This document shows positions 42,498 through 50,992 of a DNA stretch of 64,000 bases, piece by piece. A program made the translations under genes and the position numbers. Each line of letters begins with the position of its first letter. Position 1 is the stretch's first letter. Origin of the DNA: JAKRSE01 sp943369295 (GTDB lineage Bacteria > Armatimonadota > Fimbriimonadia > Fimbriimonadales > Fimbriimonadaceae); contig CALRMU020000002.1 in assembly GCA_943369295.1 (NCBI GenBank), forward strand, positions 186,001 through 250,000, read 5' to 3'. The notes under the pieces were generated by a model, which was not told where the DNA came from, did no database searches, and was given only the letters and a program-made list of their open reading frames with translations.

Positions 42498-44995
42498 GGT
42501 TTCTGCTTGTCTCCAGTTTTCGGGTCAGTACCGCCAGTCGTGGCGGGCGGGGGTGTCTGCCCCTTTTCTGATTTAGTGGACGTTCCAGCCTGGCCCTTGT
42601 TCACCTGCTGGATGTTGTTGTTGACTTTCTTTTGCAGACCTGGGGCCAGCTGCTTTGTCGTGTTTTCCTGCAGAGTCTTAGCTTCAGCTTCATCTCTGAC
42701 AATGACTGGTCTGAGGAAGACAAGCAGTTCTGTCTTGACATCCTGCCTGCTGGTGGACTTAAAGAGGTTGCCCAGAAGCGGAATATCTCCCAAGATCGGC
42801 AGCTTCTTCGTGTTCGCTCGGACCTCTGTCCTCATGATTCCACCAAGGACAATCGTCTCTCCATCTTTCACGCTGACCGTTGTTTCGGCCTGCCGCTGGT
42901 TGACAATGGGAGCATTGAAGCTGGTGTAGCCCTGAAGGTCGTTGGCTGTCTGGGTGACATCCATTGTCACGTAGCCATTAGCTGTGATTCTGGGGGTCAC
43001 GGTCAGAACAATTCCAACATCCTGAAAGGCGTAGTTGAAGGTCAGGTTTCCATTGGCGTCTTCGCGCTGGCTAAGAACGTAAGGAATCGACTGGCTGATA
43101 TTGATTTCAGCTTCAACGTTGTTGCTGGTAAAGATGCGAGGAGTCGAGAGAACTTCGAACTTGTCATCCGACTTCAGTGCGTTGATGAAGGTGCTGATGT
43201 TTCCGCCGCTGATGGCATACCGGAAGCCTTGGAGGGCAGGGTTTGCGTTCTGCAGGCCAAAATCCGACCGAGCATTGCCTGTGACAGCCGGCTGATTAAA
43301 GAGTGTTGGCTGGGCAACTGTCCATTCAACGCCAAGCTTGGTCGTTGAATCGAGTGTCGCTTCGACGATCATCGTTTCGATCATCACCTGCTCAGGAATC
43401 TTGTCCAGCTGACCGAGCAGCTGCTGAAGAAGCTGAACGTTATCTGGCGTTGTCACGATAACAAGGCTGTTGGTGTTGGGGTCAGGAATGACAGTGACCT
43501 GGTTGGTCAAGTCTCTCTGGTTCACCAGCCTTCCGTCAGCTCCACGAGCCAGACCAGATTGCCCAGTTCGGTTCTGCTGACCACCGCCGCCTTGACCAAA
43601 CTGTCCGCCGAATCTAAAGCCGCCCTGCTGAACATAAACGTCCGTCATCAGGGTGCCGTCATCCAACTGGTCAACGGGAATATCGGAGCCATCGGAGGCT
43701 CGACCCGCGTTGCCGCCAAGACCGCCTCCACCTGCAGCATTGTTTCTGTTGCCGGTGTTGCGATTGTTGGTGCCAGTGTTGCGGTTCTGGGTTGTGCCGC
43801 CGCCTCTATTTCCGCCAGTGTTGCCTCGGTTGCCGAAAGCCTGCTGCAGGATGGTTGCGACAGAATCAGCTCGAGCGTTCTGAAGGGGGAAGACAAAGGT
43901 TGTGTTGGCAATCTCGACTTCTTGGTCGAGTTCCTTGAGAACTCCTTCGACAATCTTCTGGTTGTCGGCCGTCGTTGTGACGACCAATGTGTTGGATCGA
44001 TCGTCAGCGGTCACGCTGCCCTGAGTCTGGTTATTGCCGCCGAACAATGCTCCGAAGAAGCCTCCTCCACCCTGTCTCTGGGCGGTGGGGCCGCCGCGGC
44101 CGCGAGGAGCGTTGGACTGCAGAACTCCCTGGATGACGGACTGAAGGTCAGTAGCGACAGCAAACTCCACTTTGTAAAGCTTGGTTGTCTGGGGCTGATC
44201 GGTCTGCTTGTCGATCTCTTCAATCAGAGATTCGACTTCAAACTGCTTGTCTTTGGGTGCGTTGACGATGACGCTGTTGCTGAAGTCATCGCTGGAAGCC
44301 CGGACGGTTGCCTGCTGGCCTCCGCCAAGGCCTCCAAAGTTGAAACCTCCGCCTCCACCGCCGCCCTGTCGGCCAAAACGACCACCTTGGTTGCCGCCTC
44401 CGCCCATGGCGAATCCGCCCATCATGGCGCCAAGTCCTCCCAGGCTCATCTGCTGCTGCTGAACGAAGACTTCGTTGACAACACGTGCTACTTCGCTGGA
44501 AGCAGCAAACTTGATGCGGTAGACCTTCAGTTCGTTCTGAGGGGCCTGGAACATGTTTGCGAGCATTGATGGGTCAAAGCCACCCATTCCGCCGCCTCGA
44601 CCCTGCTCTCTGCGTTTGATGACGAGAATGCTTCCCTCCTTCGTCATTTCGAAACCACGAAGGCCAAGGGCTGAATTGAAAACGGCAAAGGCATCCTTCA
44701 GCGGGACCGCCTTTGGTGTAGTCACCGTCATCGGAGTGTTCAGGGCTGGATCTTTAATGATCGTAATGCCTGACTGCTTAGAGAGCAGGTCGATGATGGC
44801 ATCAGCGCTGGCATTCCGGAAGCTGAGCTGAATCTTCTTGGTAGGGCTCAGTTTGAACTCTTCCCAAGCTGGTCTGGAGTTTCTTCCTCCTCCTCCGCCA
44901 GGCTGTGCGCCGGTAACAAATGGCGACTGGGCAGGGACAACTAGGGGCAGGGTCATTGCTGCCGCGGCTGCCAAGAGGGTGAGAGTTCGCTTCAT
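42494..44995 (-). CDS. gspD: Type II secretion secretin GspD
   Basis: An 833-aa outer-membrane channel. Signal peptide MKRTLTLLAAAAAMTLPLVVPA, then an STN/N0-like domain (SADAIIDLLSKQSGITIIKDP). Three N-domains follow (VYRIKFAASSEVARVVNEVF, LYKVEFAVATDLQSVIQGVL, VFPLQNARADSVATILQQAF), each followed by NTLVVTTT-type repeats. The secretin barrel has VMIETMIVEATLDSTTKLGVEW, TPRIFTSNNVEAEINISQSIPYV, VGIVLTVTPRI-like DVGIVLTVTPRITANGYV, and GGIMRTEVRANTKKLPILGDIPLLGNLF. Gly/Asn/Gln-rich insertions between N-domains are much longer than in proteobacterial GspD. No pilotin-binding tail; the C-terminus is Gln/Lys-rich. Confidence 0.92.
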   Translation of the reverse strand: MKRTLTLLAAAAAMTLPLVVPAQSPFVTGAQPGGGGGRNSRPAWEEFKLSPTKKIQLSFRNASADAIIDLLSKQSGITIIKDPALNTPMTVTTPKAVPLKDAFAVFNSALGLRGFEMTKEGSILVIKRREQGRGGGMGGFDPSMLANMFQAPQNELKVYRIKFAASSEVARVVNEVFVQQQQMSLGGLGAMMGGFAMGGGGNQGGRFGRQGGGGGGGFNFGGLGGGQQATVRASSDDFSNSVIVNAPKDKQFEVESLIEEIDKQTDQPQTTKLYKVEFAVATDLQSVIQGVLQSNAPRGRGGPTAQRQGGGGFFGALFGGNNQTQGSVTADDRSNTLVVTTTADNQKIVEGVLKELDQEVEIANTTFVFPLQNARADSVATILQQAFGNRGNTGGNRGGGTTQNRNTGTNNRNTGNRNNAAGGGGLGGNAGRASDGSDIPVDQLDDGTLMTDVYVQQGGFRFGGQFGQGGGGQQNRTGQSGLARGADGRLVNQRDLTNQVTVIPDPNTNSLVIVTTPDNVQLLQQLLGQLDKIPEQVMIETMIVEATLDSTTKLGVEWTVAQPTLFNQPAVTGNARSDFGLQNANPALQGFRYAISGGNISTFINALKSDDKFEVLSTPRIFTSNNVEAEINISQSIPYVLSQREDANGNLTFNYAFQDVGIVLTVTPRITANGYVTMDVTQTANDLQGYTSFNAPIVNQRQAETTVSVKDGETIVLGGIMRTEVRANTKKLPILGDIPLLGNLFKSTSRQDVKTELLVFLRPVIVRDEAEAKTLQENTTKQLAPGLQKKVNNNIQQVNKGQAGTSTKSEKGQTPPPATTGGTDPKTGDKQKP

Positions 44996-45819
44996 GGTTT
45001 TCCTTCTGAGGCTGATGTCGAGGGGTCAGAGAATCCTCCGACTCCGTTGGGGTCAATCGTTTCTTCGAGAATCGGGGGAGTGATAGGTTCAGAGGCTGAG
45101 CCGCCAATGGCTCCTCGCAATGGGGCACCCATTGGGGCTCCCGTGCCAGGGGTTCCCATGCCTGGTGCTCCCATCATCGGAGCACCCATTTGGCCTCCTC
45201 CACGTCGATCCTGGTTTTGCTGGAAGTTTTGGTTTTGTCCCTGACCGCCTCTTCCACCTTGAGGGGAGACTGGCTGGACTTGAGCGTTCATCAGGGCCCT
45301 GTCGTCAATCTCAAGATCCCTCATGAGATCCATCGTCTGCACACGACCAGATGAGCTGGTAAGGGTCAGGGAAGTTGGTGTGATCCTGCGAACCGTCGCA
45401 GACTTCCAGTTCTGTCCTACTCTAATGAACTCGCCTTCGCCGGTCGAGCTGTTTTCGACCAGAGCATTGGGAACGCCATCAATGACGGCGGTGCCAGTGT
45501 AAACCCACTGCTCTTTGCCTCCAGAAAATTCTAGGGGAATTGAGTTCGGGCTGAGTGATCCTCCGCCGCGGTTCCCAGAAGAAGCCATGACCAGGGGGGT
45601 AAAGACGTTGCGATATTCCACCTTTGCCGGTGCAAACTTGGCATCGAAATCAGCTTGGGTGAAGTCTTCGTTGGCTTTGGCAGCGGTGCGAGCTCTCGGC
45701 TTTTCAGAAGAGTTTTTCTTGGCCCGAGGGTCCTCTGATCCTGTTGCCAAAAATGCGATCAAACCGATGGCTAATCCGCCACCGACGAGCTTAATGAGGT
45801 TGGAGTTATTCTGTGCCAC
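44992..45819 (-). CDS. GspC/PilP-like inner-membrane protein of T2SS
   Basis: A 275-aa protein with one N-terminal membrane segment (LIKLVGGGLAIGLIAFLATG), a charged linker, and a small beta domain like the HR domain of GspC/PilP (WVYTGTAVIDGVPNALVENSSTGEGEFIRVGQNWKSATVRRITPTSLTL). A Pro/Gly/Gln-rich tail with MGAP repeats follows. The start at GTG 45819 is chosen because a longer frame overlaps the M gene by far more; GGAGG lies 10 bases upstream. Position before gspD supports a role linking inner membrane and secretin, though sequence identity to GspC is not visible beyond the domain layout. Confidence 0.75.
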   Translation of the reverse strand: MAQNNSNLIKLVGGGLAIGLIAFLATGSEDPRAKKNSSEKPRARTAAKANEDFTQADFDAKFAPAKVEYRNVFTPLVMASSGNRGGGSLSPNSIPLEFSGGKEQWVYTGTAVIDGVPNALVENSSTGEGEFIRVGQNWKSATVRRITPTSLTLTSSSGRVQTMDLMRDLEIDDRALMNAQVQPVSPQGGRGGQGQNQNFQQNQDRRGGGQMGAPMMGAPGMGTPGTGAPMGAPLRGAIGGSASEPITPPILEETIDPNGVGGFSDPSTSASEGKP

Positions 45820-46387
45820 GAGATGCAAGCCTCCTTGACGGGGTGGTCGAACCCTTCTTTTCAGGCGGGGGAGGAAGGACGAAGGCGGCAAGACCGAGAT
45901 TGGCGCTGACTGTGCCAGCAGCGGCATCCGCCGAAACGAAATTGATCTGGTGGACGGCAACTCTTGGCAGCTTCTGCTCAATGTCGCGGACCATATCCAA
46001 GATTTGTGGGAAGGTGCCTTCTAGAGCCAGAACGTAGCCAAGCTGCACCAGGCCACCGTTTTCAGATGGCTTTTGCGGTCGGAAAGACTTGACTCCAATT
46101 CCTCGGGCAACGGCAAAGTCGTTCAGTTTAGCAAGGACGATAGGGCTGGCTGATTCCTGTGTTCCTTCCCAGATTCTAGAACCAAGATCCTTTTGGCTGA
46201 GATCGAAATCTTCTCGAAGCCGCTTCAGCTCAAGATTAAGCTGTGCTTTCTGCTCGTCAGCTTTGCGCTCGGCGACCCTTACGCTTTGGCGAGGAGCAAA
46301 GTTGTCATAGATTGCCACCCCTGCCATCAAAGCGATGCAGACTGCGATCAGCAGGTTATAGGTGGTGATGTTATGACCCAGGTTCAT
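45806..46387 (-). CDS. GspM/PilO-like platform protein
   Basis: A 193-aa bitopic membrane protein: transmembrane YNLLIAVCIALMAGVAIYD near residues 10-28, a coiled coil (VAERKADEQKAQLNLELKRLREDF), and a ferredoxin-like periplasmic domain (LNDFAVARGIGVKSFRPQ, LGYVLALEGTFPQILDMVRDIEQKLPRVAVHQINF) as in PilO/GspM. It overlaps the L-like gene by ATGA. Confidence 0.82.
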   Translation of the reverse strand: MNLGHNITTYNLLIAVCIALMAGVAIYDNFAPRQSVRVAERKADEQKAQLNLELKRLREDFDLSQKDLGSRIWEGTQESASPIVLAKLNDFAVARGIGVKSFRPQKPSENGGLVQLGYVLALEGTFPQILDMVRDIEQKLPRVAVHQINFVSADAAAGTVSANLGLAAFVLPPPPEKKGSTTPSRRLASRGTE

Positions 46388-47667
46388 GAACGAGCTCCCT
46401 TCTTCTGATTCTTATCCATCAAAGGGAAGTTGCCCACGACGTGAGCAGTGATAGAGAATTGGACGACTGGCGTTTCTTCAAGTTTAGTATTGTTGGCAAA
46501 AACCAGCTGAACATCTCTAAATCGCGACTGCGCCGTAAGCGCATCGACATAAGCTGCAACCGAATCGCCCGACATGGCTGTGCCTCTTAGCTGAAGCCGC
46601 CGGCCTCGGTCAAAGGTGACGCCAGTCAGCCACGCTTTATCTGGTAGAAGGCTGGCAGCGACTGAAATGACATCTGCACCAGATTGGGCGGGCCGAAAGG
46701 CGTTCAGGATTACCTTGGCTCCCTGGCCAGTGCCGGTCAGCCTAGATGAGTAGAGCTTTTTGGAGTTATCGATGCTCTGCTTGTGCTTGGCTGCGGCCCT
46801 TTCAATCTTGGCGATTTTCTGAGCCGTCGTATCTCGCTCATCCCAGGCAATTGCGGCAACGCAGATTGTGGCGATGGCGAAAAGGACAGCCATGCTTCTT
46901 CGTCCGTTGACCGCCTTCTGCTCCTTGTTTTTGACGTCTTCTGGGGTTTCCAGATTGAAGTGAACAAGTCCGCCGTGCAGATTCTGGAGAGTGGATTCCT
47001 TGGCTTTGTGAGTGGCGTCGGCAAAGCTCAGGCCGCCAGCGGCGATGATTGCAGGATCACTCAGTCCGTAGGCTGCTTTTGTTCGATTCACCTCCATGGC
47101 GACATCGATGGCAGCTGCCCGAGTGCCTGCCATGCGTGAAGCGGCAAGAGATCCGTTCTGAACGACATCAATCGCCAGACCATCTGGAGTTGGTTCGAGA
47201 ACAACGGCCTCGCTTAGCCCCAGACTCTTCACTGCCTCAAACGAGCCGAGCCCGGAGGGTGAAATCCACTGGATCTTGAGCCCAGCGGATTTGAATTCTT
47301 CCCTCATTCGTTGAAGGTCTTCGACCTTCATGGCGGCGACAATCGCCAGTCTGCCTTCGGAGTTGATATCGGGCAGAAAATGGAAGTCAGAAGCGAGGCT
47401 GGCTCCCGCCATGGGCAGAATCTGGTCCATGCGACGAGCCAAAACCATGGCCGCTTCTGGCTTGGTTGTGTTTGGCAGGCGAATCTGCTTGAGGAAGATG
47501 TGACGTCTTCCAACGGCCGCGCCGACCTTGCCGTTCGGAAGAACTCCAGCCTGAGAAAGGGCATCAACTGAATCAAATTCCAGAACCTCTGGCCGCCCAG
47601 GAATCCAAGCCCTGACCCCTGCCGGGCTCCACTCAACTACGGGGAGTGCGTCGTGCGTTCTGCTCAT
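46384..47667 (-). CDS. GspL-like protein with PilM- and PilN-type halves
   Basis: A 427-aa protein. The cytoplasmic part (1-250) resembles PilM/GspL actin-like domains (VGRRHIFLKQIRLP, MKVEDLQRMREEFKSAGLKIQWISPSG). A membrane segment lies at about 260-285 (SMAVLFAIATICVAAIAWDE), followed by a PilN-like periplasmic part (LLPDKAWLTGVTFDRGRRLQLRGTAMSGDSVAAYVDALTAQSRF). In the operon it anchors the ATPase GspE to the platform. Overlaps the K and M genes by four bases each. Confidence 0.82.
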   Translation of the reverse strand: MSRTHDALPVVEWSPAGVRAWIPGRPEVLEFDSVDALSQAGVLPNGKVGAAVGRRHIFLKQIRLPNTTKPEAAMVLARRMDQILPMAGASLASDFHFLPDINSEGRLAIVAAMKVEDLQRMREEFKSAGLKIQWISPSGLGSFEAVKSLGLSEAVVLEPTPDGLAIDVVQNGSLAASRMAGTRAAAIDVAMEVNRTKAAYGLSDPAIIAAGGLSFADATHKAKESTLQNLHGGLVHFNLETPEDVKNKEQKAVNGRRSMAVLFAIATICVAAIAWDERDTTAQKIAKIERAAAKHKQSIDNSKKLYSSRLTGTGQGAKVILNAFRPAQSGADVISVAASLLPDKAWLTGVTFDRGRRLQLRGTAMSGDSVAAYVDALTAQSRFRDVQLVFANNTKLEETPVVQFSITAHVVGNFPLMDKNQKKGARS

Positions 47668-48908
47668 TGCGGCTCCACCAATATCGTTCGAGTTTCTGCT
47701 TCCTCGCTCCAGTTCCAGCGTTGATCCATATCTGCAAAGGGTGGTGTTTCTATTCTGACCACCTTGGGGACACCATCGGTCACTTTTACAAGAGCCTGCC
47801 TAAACACTCGGCGGCTCCCTGCCTGTCCCATGGCCCTCACTAGGAATACGTTTGAACCTACTGTGAAGGCATCAGCAAACTGTGCAAGGTTCTCTTGGGT
47901 GACGCCCGCTAAGTTCGCTAGTTCACCTAAGCTGGCAAAAGTCCCCCTTCTGCCTGCAATTGCCCCGACCAGATCTTGAGTAACACCGGGGATTGAGGCA
48001 AGGACATCATCTGAAGCTGTGTTGAGATTGATCCGCCCTTCGATCTCGGTGAGAGTGCCAACCTGAAGGGTGTCCAGAATCGCGACGAAATCCTCTGTCG
48101 CCAAACCAGGGGTCTGAATCACCTGTCCGATGGTGGTGTAGGTGCCTAAAACGTTTCTTTGGTTGATGATGGCTTGGGCTGCCTGCTGGCCAATGCCTCT
48201 TTGGACCAGCTGGGCAACCTGAGCTGTATTGATGTTCAGCTTCTGACTTCCATCGGGGGCAACGAGGGGGCTGGTGGAGTCGACTGTCACGAGGCTTTCG
48301 AGAGGGAGCTGGCTTGTTTGGGCTCCGGAAGTGGTGGCTCGGGCAGTTTCCTCGGTCGGGGGTTCGTAAAGCGTGGCGCCGGTGAATCCTCTCACTACCA
48401 GCAGCTCTTGGACCGTTGAAAGTCGTCGGAGGGCTGTGTTGTAAGGAGTCGTCAGCTGGTTATAGTAGTCGTCCTTTGCGCCAAGAGAGCGAGGTGTGAG
48501 TTCAGCTTCGCGCCAGTCTAAAAGCGAGTCGATCTGCTCCTGCGTGACTGGCAGAATCTGCAGCTGTTCTTCAGCGGCGGTGTTGAGGTTGATAAAAGCG
48601 CCAGCATCCAGCACTTGAAGTCGGAAGGAGTCTCTTCCTACGGTGAAAGCTTCGCCGCCAGCTTGACCCAAGTCGATCCACTCATCTGTTTCAGTGGTGA
48701 CGTTGGGATCGATAGTCTGCAGAGAAGCCATGCCTCTGGCAATGGCGGCAAGAGCCATGGATTCGGCTCTGGCTTCTTCTATGCGCGTCCTCTGGCTCAG
48801 GCTCTCTGCTCGCACCCTGGCCGCAGCCGTCACCATGACGAGAAGCAGTACTGCCATGACCGCCAAAGAGAGGATAAATGCAGATCCCTGCTGTCTATTA
48901 CGCTCCAC
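47664..48908 (-). CDS. gspK: GspK minor pseudopilin
   Basis: A 414-aa pseudopilin: short leader ending QQG and then SAFILSLAVMAVLLLVMV, without the Glu5 of other pseudopilins, as is typical of GspK. The large soluble domain has repeated helix-hairpin-helix-like NTA segments (FINLNTAAEEQLQILPVTQEQIDSLLDWREAE, LNINTAQVAQLVQRGIG, RINLNTASDDVLASIPGVTQDLV). It caps the pseudopilus with I and J. Four HhH-like units is more than usual. Confidence 0.88.
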   Translation of the reverse strand: MERNRQQGSAFILSLAVMAVLLLVMVTAAARVRAESLSQRTRIEEARAESMALAAIARGMASLQTIDPNVTTETDEWIDLGQAGGEAFTVGRDSFRLQVLDAGAFINLNTAAEEQLQILPVTQEQIDSLLDWREAELTPRSLGAKDDYYNQLTTPYNTALRRLSTVQELLVVRGFTGATLYEPPTEETARATTSGAQTSQLPLESLVTVDSTSPLVAPDGSQKLNINTAQVAQLVQRGIGQQAAQAIINQRNVLGTYTTIGQVIQTPGLATEDFVAILDTLQVGTLTEIEGRINLNTASDDVLASIPGVTQDLVGAIAGRRGTFASLGELANLAGVTQENLAQFADAFTVGSNVFLVRAMGQAGSRRVFRQALVKVTDGVPKVVRIETPPFADMDQRWNWSEEAETRTILVEPQ

Positions 48909-49617
48909 CTTCCACCTCCGTAATGGCAGGATCTTCCGGTGTCGCGTCGCTGTTCACCAGCCTGACAACAAGGATTCTTGGGTTTGAATCTTCGGCGAGC
49001 GAATAGGTGAGCCGGATTGCGGCAGGCAGCCTTCTTGGGCCGACCGTCACAGTGTCCCAGGTCGGCTGCCAGTCTTGACCATCAAAGAACTCGAAGCTGA
49101 TCGAAACGATCTCTGGATCAAGCAGACTTTCTCTTCCGCCTTGAGTGGCATCTCCGTCAGAAGGCCTCTGCCTGCGGAGAAAGAGACCTTCTCCATCTGC
49201 TGCCGCTCCGACTGGCACGAGGGAGAGGGAGATTTCCTCAAGGCCCCCCTGGACTCCATAAGATTCGTTGAGAGCGGCGAAGTCTGTTTCTTCTGAGTTC
49301 AAATACCGTGACGAGGGTGGGGGTCCGAGACGAGTGAAAGTGAGGGTATCGCTGGTTTCGCCGACTCCTTGACTGTTGGTTCCGAGAAGGTAGCTGGTTT
49401 GATCGGTCGCCAAGGGGATGAGATAGGCGTCTTCGATCAGGGCGATCAGGTTCTTTTCCAAGCGTCCGTCGGCATCCATTCTCTCATCGGCGGTTCGGCT
49501 TCTTTCCTGCCAGTTGAGGGCGGCTCCGTAGGTGCCAGCCAGAGCCATGAAGATGAAGACCATGGCAATGAGGGCGATGATGAGTTCAACCAGAGTCAAA
49601 CCCTTTTGAAGCCTCAT
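48898..49617 (-). CDS. gspJ: GspJ minor pseudopilin
   Basis: A 239-aa pseudopilin: prepilin motif KG|LTLVELIIALIAMVFIFMALAG (Leu instead of Phe at +1), then FxxxDGRLEKNLIALIEDA, SDTLTFTRLGP, VSISFEFFDGQDWQPTWD and LPAAIRLTYSL typical of GspJ. It overlaps the K gene by 11 bases and the I gene by 4. Confidence 0.88.
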   Translation of the reverse strand: MRLQKGLTLVELIIALIAMVFIFMALAGTYGAALNWQERSRTADERMDADGRLEKNLIALIEDAYLIPLATDQTSYLLGTNSQGVGETSDTLTFTRLGPPPSSRYLNSEETDFAALNESYGVQGGLEEISLSLVPVGAAADGEGLFLRRQRPSDGDATQGGRESLLDPEIVSISFEFFDGQDWQPTWDTVTVGPRRLPAAIRLTYSLAEDSNPRILVVRLVNSDATPEDPAITEVEGGA

Positions 49618-50006
49618 GCCGCCTCCTGTTCTTCTTCGATCGGGGCCGGAGGAGTGAAGACTAGGGTTTCGGCCGTTGCGTACCGGTCCGTGGTGCCGAA
49701 AGTGACAGTGAGGCGGAGATATTGAACGTTCTCGATGCCAGATTCTTCAAGGCTGACCTCCCATGAGTACTCTTCCAGACCTTCGAGTGAGAAGTCGCCT
49801 TCAGTGACCGACTCATATTCTCGCGTAGCGGCCAGTTCTTTCAGCTTCGTCTGAGCAAGCCGTTCCACAGTCTCTCGCTCGATCATGCGGCGCTGGGACT
49901 GAGACAGGGCGCCGAAGCCGCTCATAAGTGCGGCAATGCCGATGGCTACGATGATGCCAGCAACAAGAACCTCAAGCAGGGTGAAACCCCTAGATCCTCT
50001 GTTCAA
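49614..50006 (-). CDS. gspI: GspI minor pseudopilin
   Basis: A 130-aa pseudopilin: leader MNRGSRG|FTLLEVLVAGIIVAIGIAALMSGFG, followed by a helix (RRMIERETVERLAQTKLKELAATR) and a short beta domain. It overlaps the H gene by 17 bases. Confidence 0.87.
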   Translation of the reverse strand: MNRGSRGFTLLEVLVAGIIVAIGIAALMSGFGALSQSQRRMIERETVERLAQTKLKELAATREYESVTEGDFSLEGLEEYSWEVSLEESGIENVQYLRLTVTFGTTDRYATAETLVFTPPAPIEEEQEAA

Positions 50007-50538
50007 GTTGGCCAGCCTCCCAATCGATGGTTTCTTCCGCAGGCAGATTCCCCTCGCCTGAGGTAACTCGGCCTTGGGCGTCTACTTTGATCCAGAAAAC
50101 TCGCTCGTTCAAGGAGTAAGAGAATCCGGCTGGATCGACAGTTCCACGAGCCCCGAATTCCACAGCCCACTCATCTTCGGTGACCGTCTCGCCAGCCACG
50201 CGGACTTCTTCGATCTCGGCCGCGCCGAAGGGGTTTGCGACGGTAAGGATCGTTGGGCCGCCCTGCGCTTCTTCCGGCTCTTCACCTTCCTCAGGGGCAT
50301 CTGAGGCCGCAGTCGCGAGGTTCAAGCCGTCGTTCCAAGTGAGGACGAGGTCGGTGCGTCGGTTCAGGGCCTCGGCTCTCGCTTCACGAAAGATGCGCTC
50401 AGCATCAAGCCGAAAGGAAGCCACCTGCTGGCTTTCTTCCAACTTCGTAAATCGAGGCACGACAATTAAAGCCACCATGACGATCACAACAAGGACCGCG
50501 GTGGCTTCAACCAAAGTGAAGCCAGACCGACGAGACAT
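49990..50538 (-). CDS. gspH: GspH minor pseudopilin
   Basis: A 182-aa pseudopilin: MSRRSG|FTLVEATAVLVVIVMVALIVVPRF, then RLDAERIFREARAEALNRRTDLVLTW and a beta domain. Glu5 is present. It begins three bases after the G gene ends. Confidence 0.87.
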   Translation of the reverse strand: MSRRSGFTLVEATAVLVVIVMVALIVVPRFTKLEESQQVASFRLDAERIFREARAEALNRRTDLVLTWNDGLNLATAASDAPEEGEEPEEAQGGPTILTVANPFGAAEIEEVRVAGETVTEDEWAVEFGARGTVDPAGFSYSLNERVFWIKVDAQGRVTSGEGNLPAEETIDWEAGQLEQRI

Positions 50539-50541
50539 GAA

Positions 50542-50973
50542 CTACTCGCCAGCTTCGATGATGTCTTCGTTGTTGCCTTCGCCGCCTTCAACTCCGTCAG
50601 CTCCATAGCTGAGAAGGAAGTAGCTGTCGTCGCCGTCATTGCCGGGCCACTCGTAGATGTACTCCTTGCCCCAAGGATCAACACCGATCGGCTTCTGTGA
50701 GTAGGGGCCCCGCCAGCCGCTGGCGTCTGCGGGAGCAGAGCGGAGGGCTTCGAGTCCTTCTTCGGTTGAGGGGTAGCGGCCCACGTCGATGCGGAAGTTA
50801 TCCAGCATCGAGCGGACAGTCGCGAGGTCGCTGACGGCTCGGGCCACCTTGGCGTCCTCAGAACGACCGATGATTCGAGGCACGATCATCGCGGCCAGGA
50901 TGGCCAGGATGAGCATGACCACGACCAGTTCAATCAGGGTAAATGCACTTTTGCGTCTTTGTCGTCGGTTCAT
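50542..50973 (-). CDS. gspG: GspG major pseudopilin
   Basis: A 143-aa major pseudopilin. Leader MNRRQRRKSA|FTLIELVVVMLILAILAAMIVPRI, with Ala instead of the usual Gly before the cleavage site. The diagnostic GspG block follows: DLATVRSMLDNFRIDVGRYPSTEEGLEALRS, WRGPYSQKPIGVDPWGKEYIYEWPG, and YFLLSYGADGVEGGEGNNEDI, with the calcium-binding loop. Confidence 0.93.
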   Translation of the reverse strand: MNRRQRRKSAFTLIELVVVMLILAILAAMIVPRIIGRSEDAKVARAVSDLATVRSMLDNFRIDVGRYPSTEEGLEALRSAPADASGWRGPYSQKPIGVDPWGKEYIYEWPGNDGDDSYFLLSYGADGVEGGEGNNEDIIEAGE

Positions 50974-50992
50974 GGTGTCTCCTTATAAAGTG

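Noticed and set aside
43559..44569. Antisense open frame (336 aa) inside gspD
   Set aside because: Low-complexity Ser/Val/Ala-rich shadow of the secretin coding sequence.
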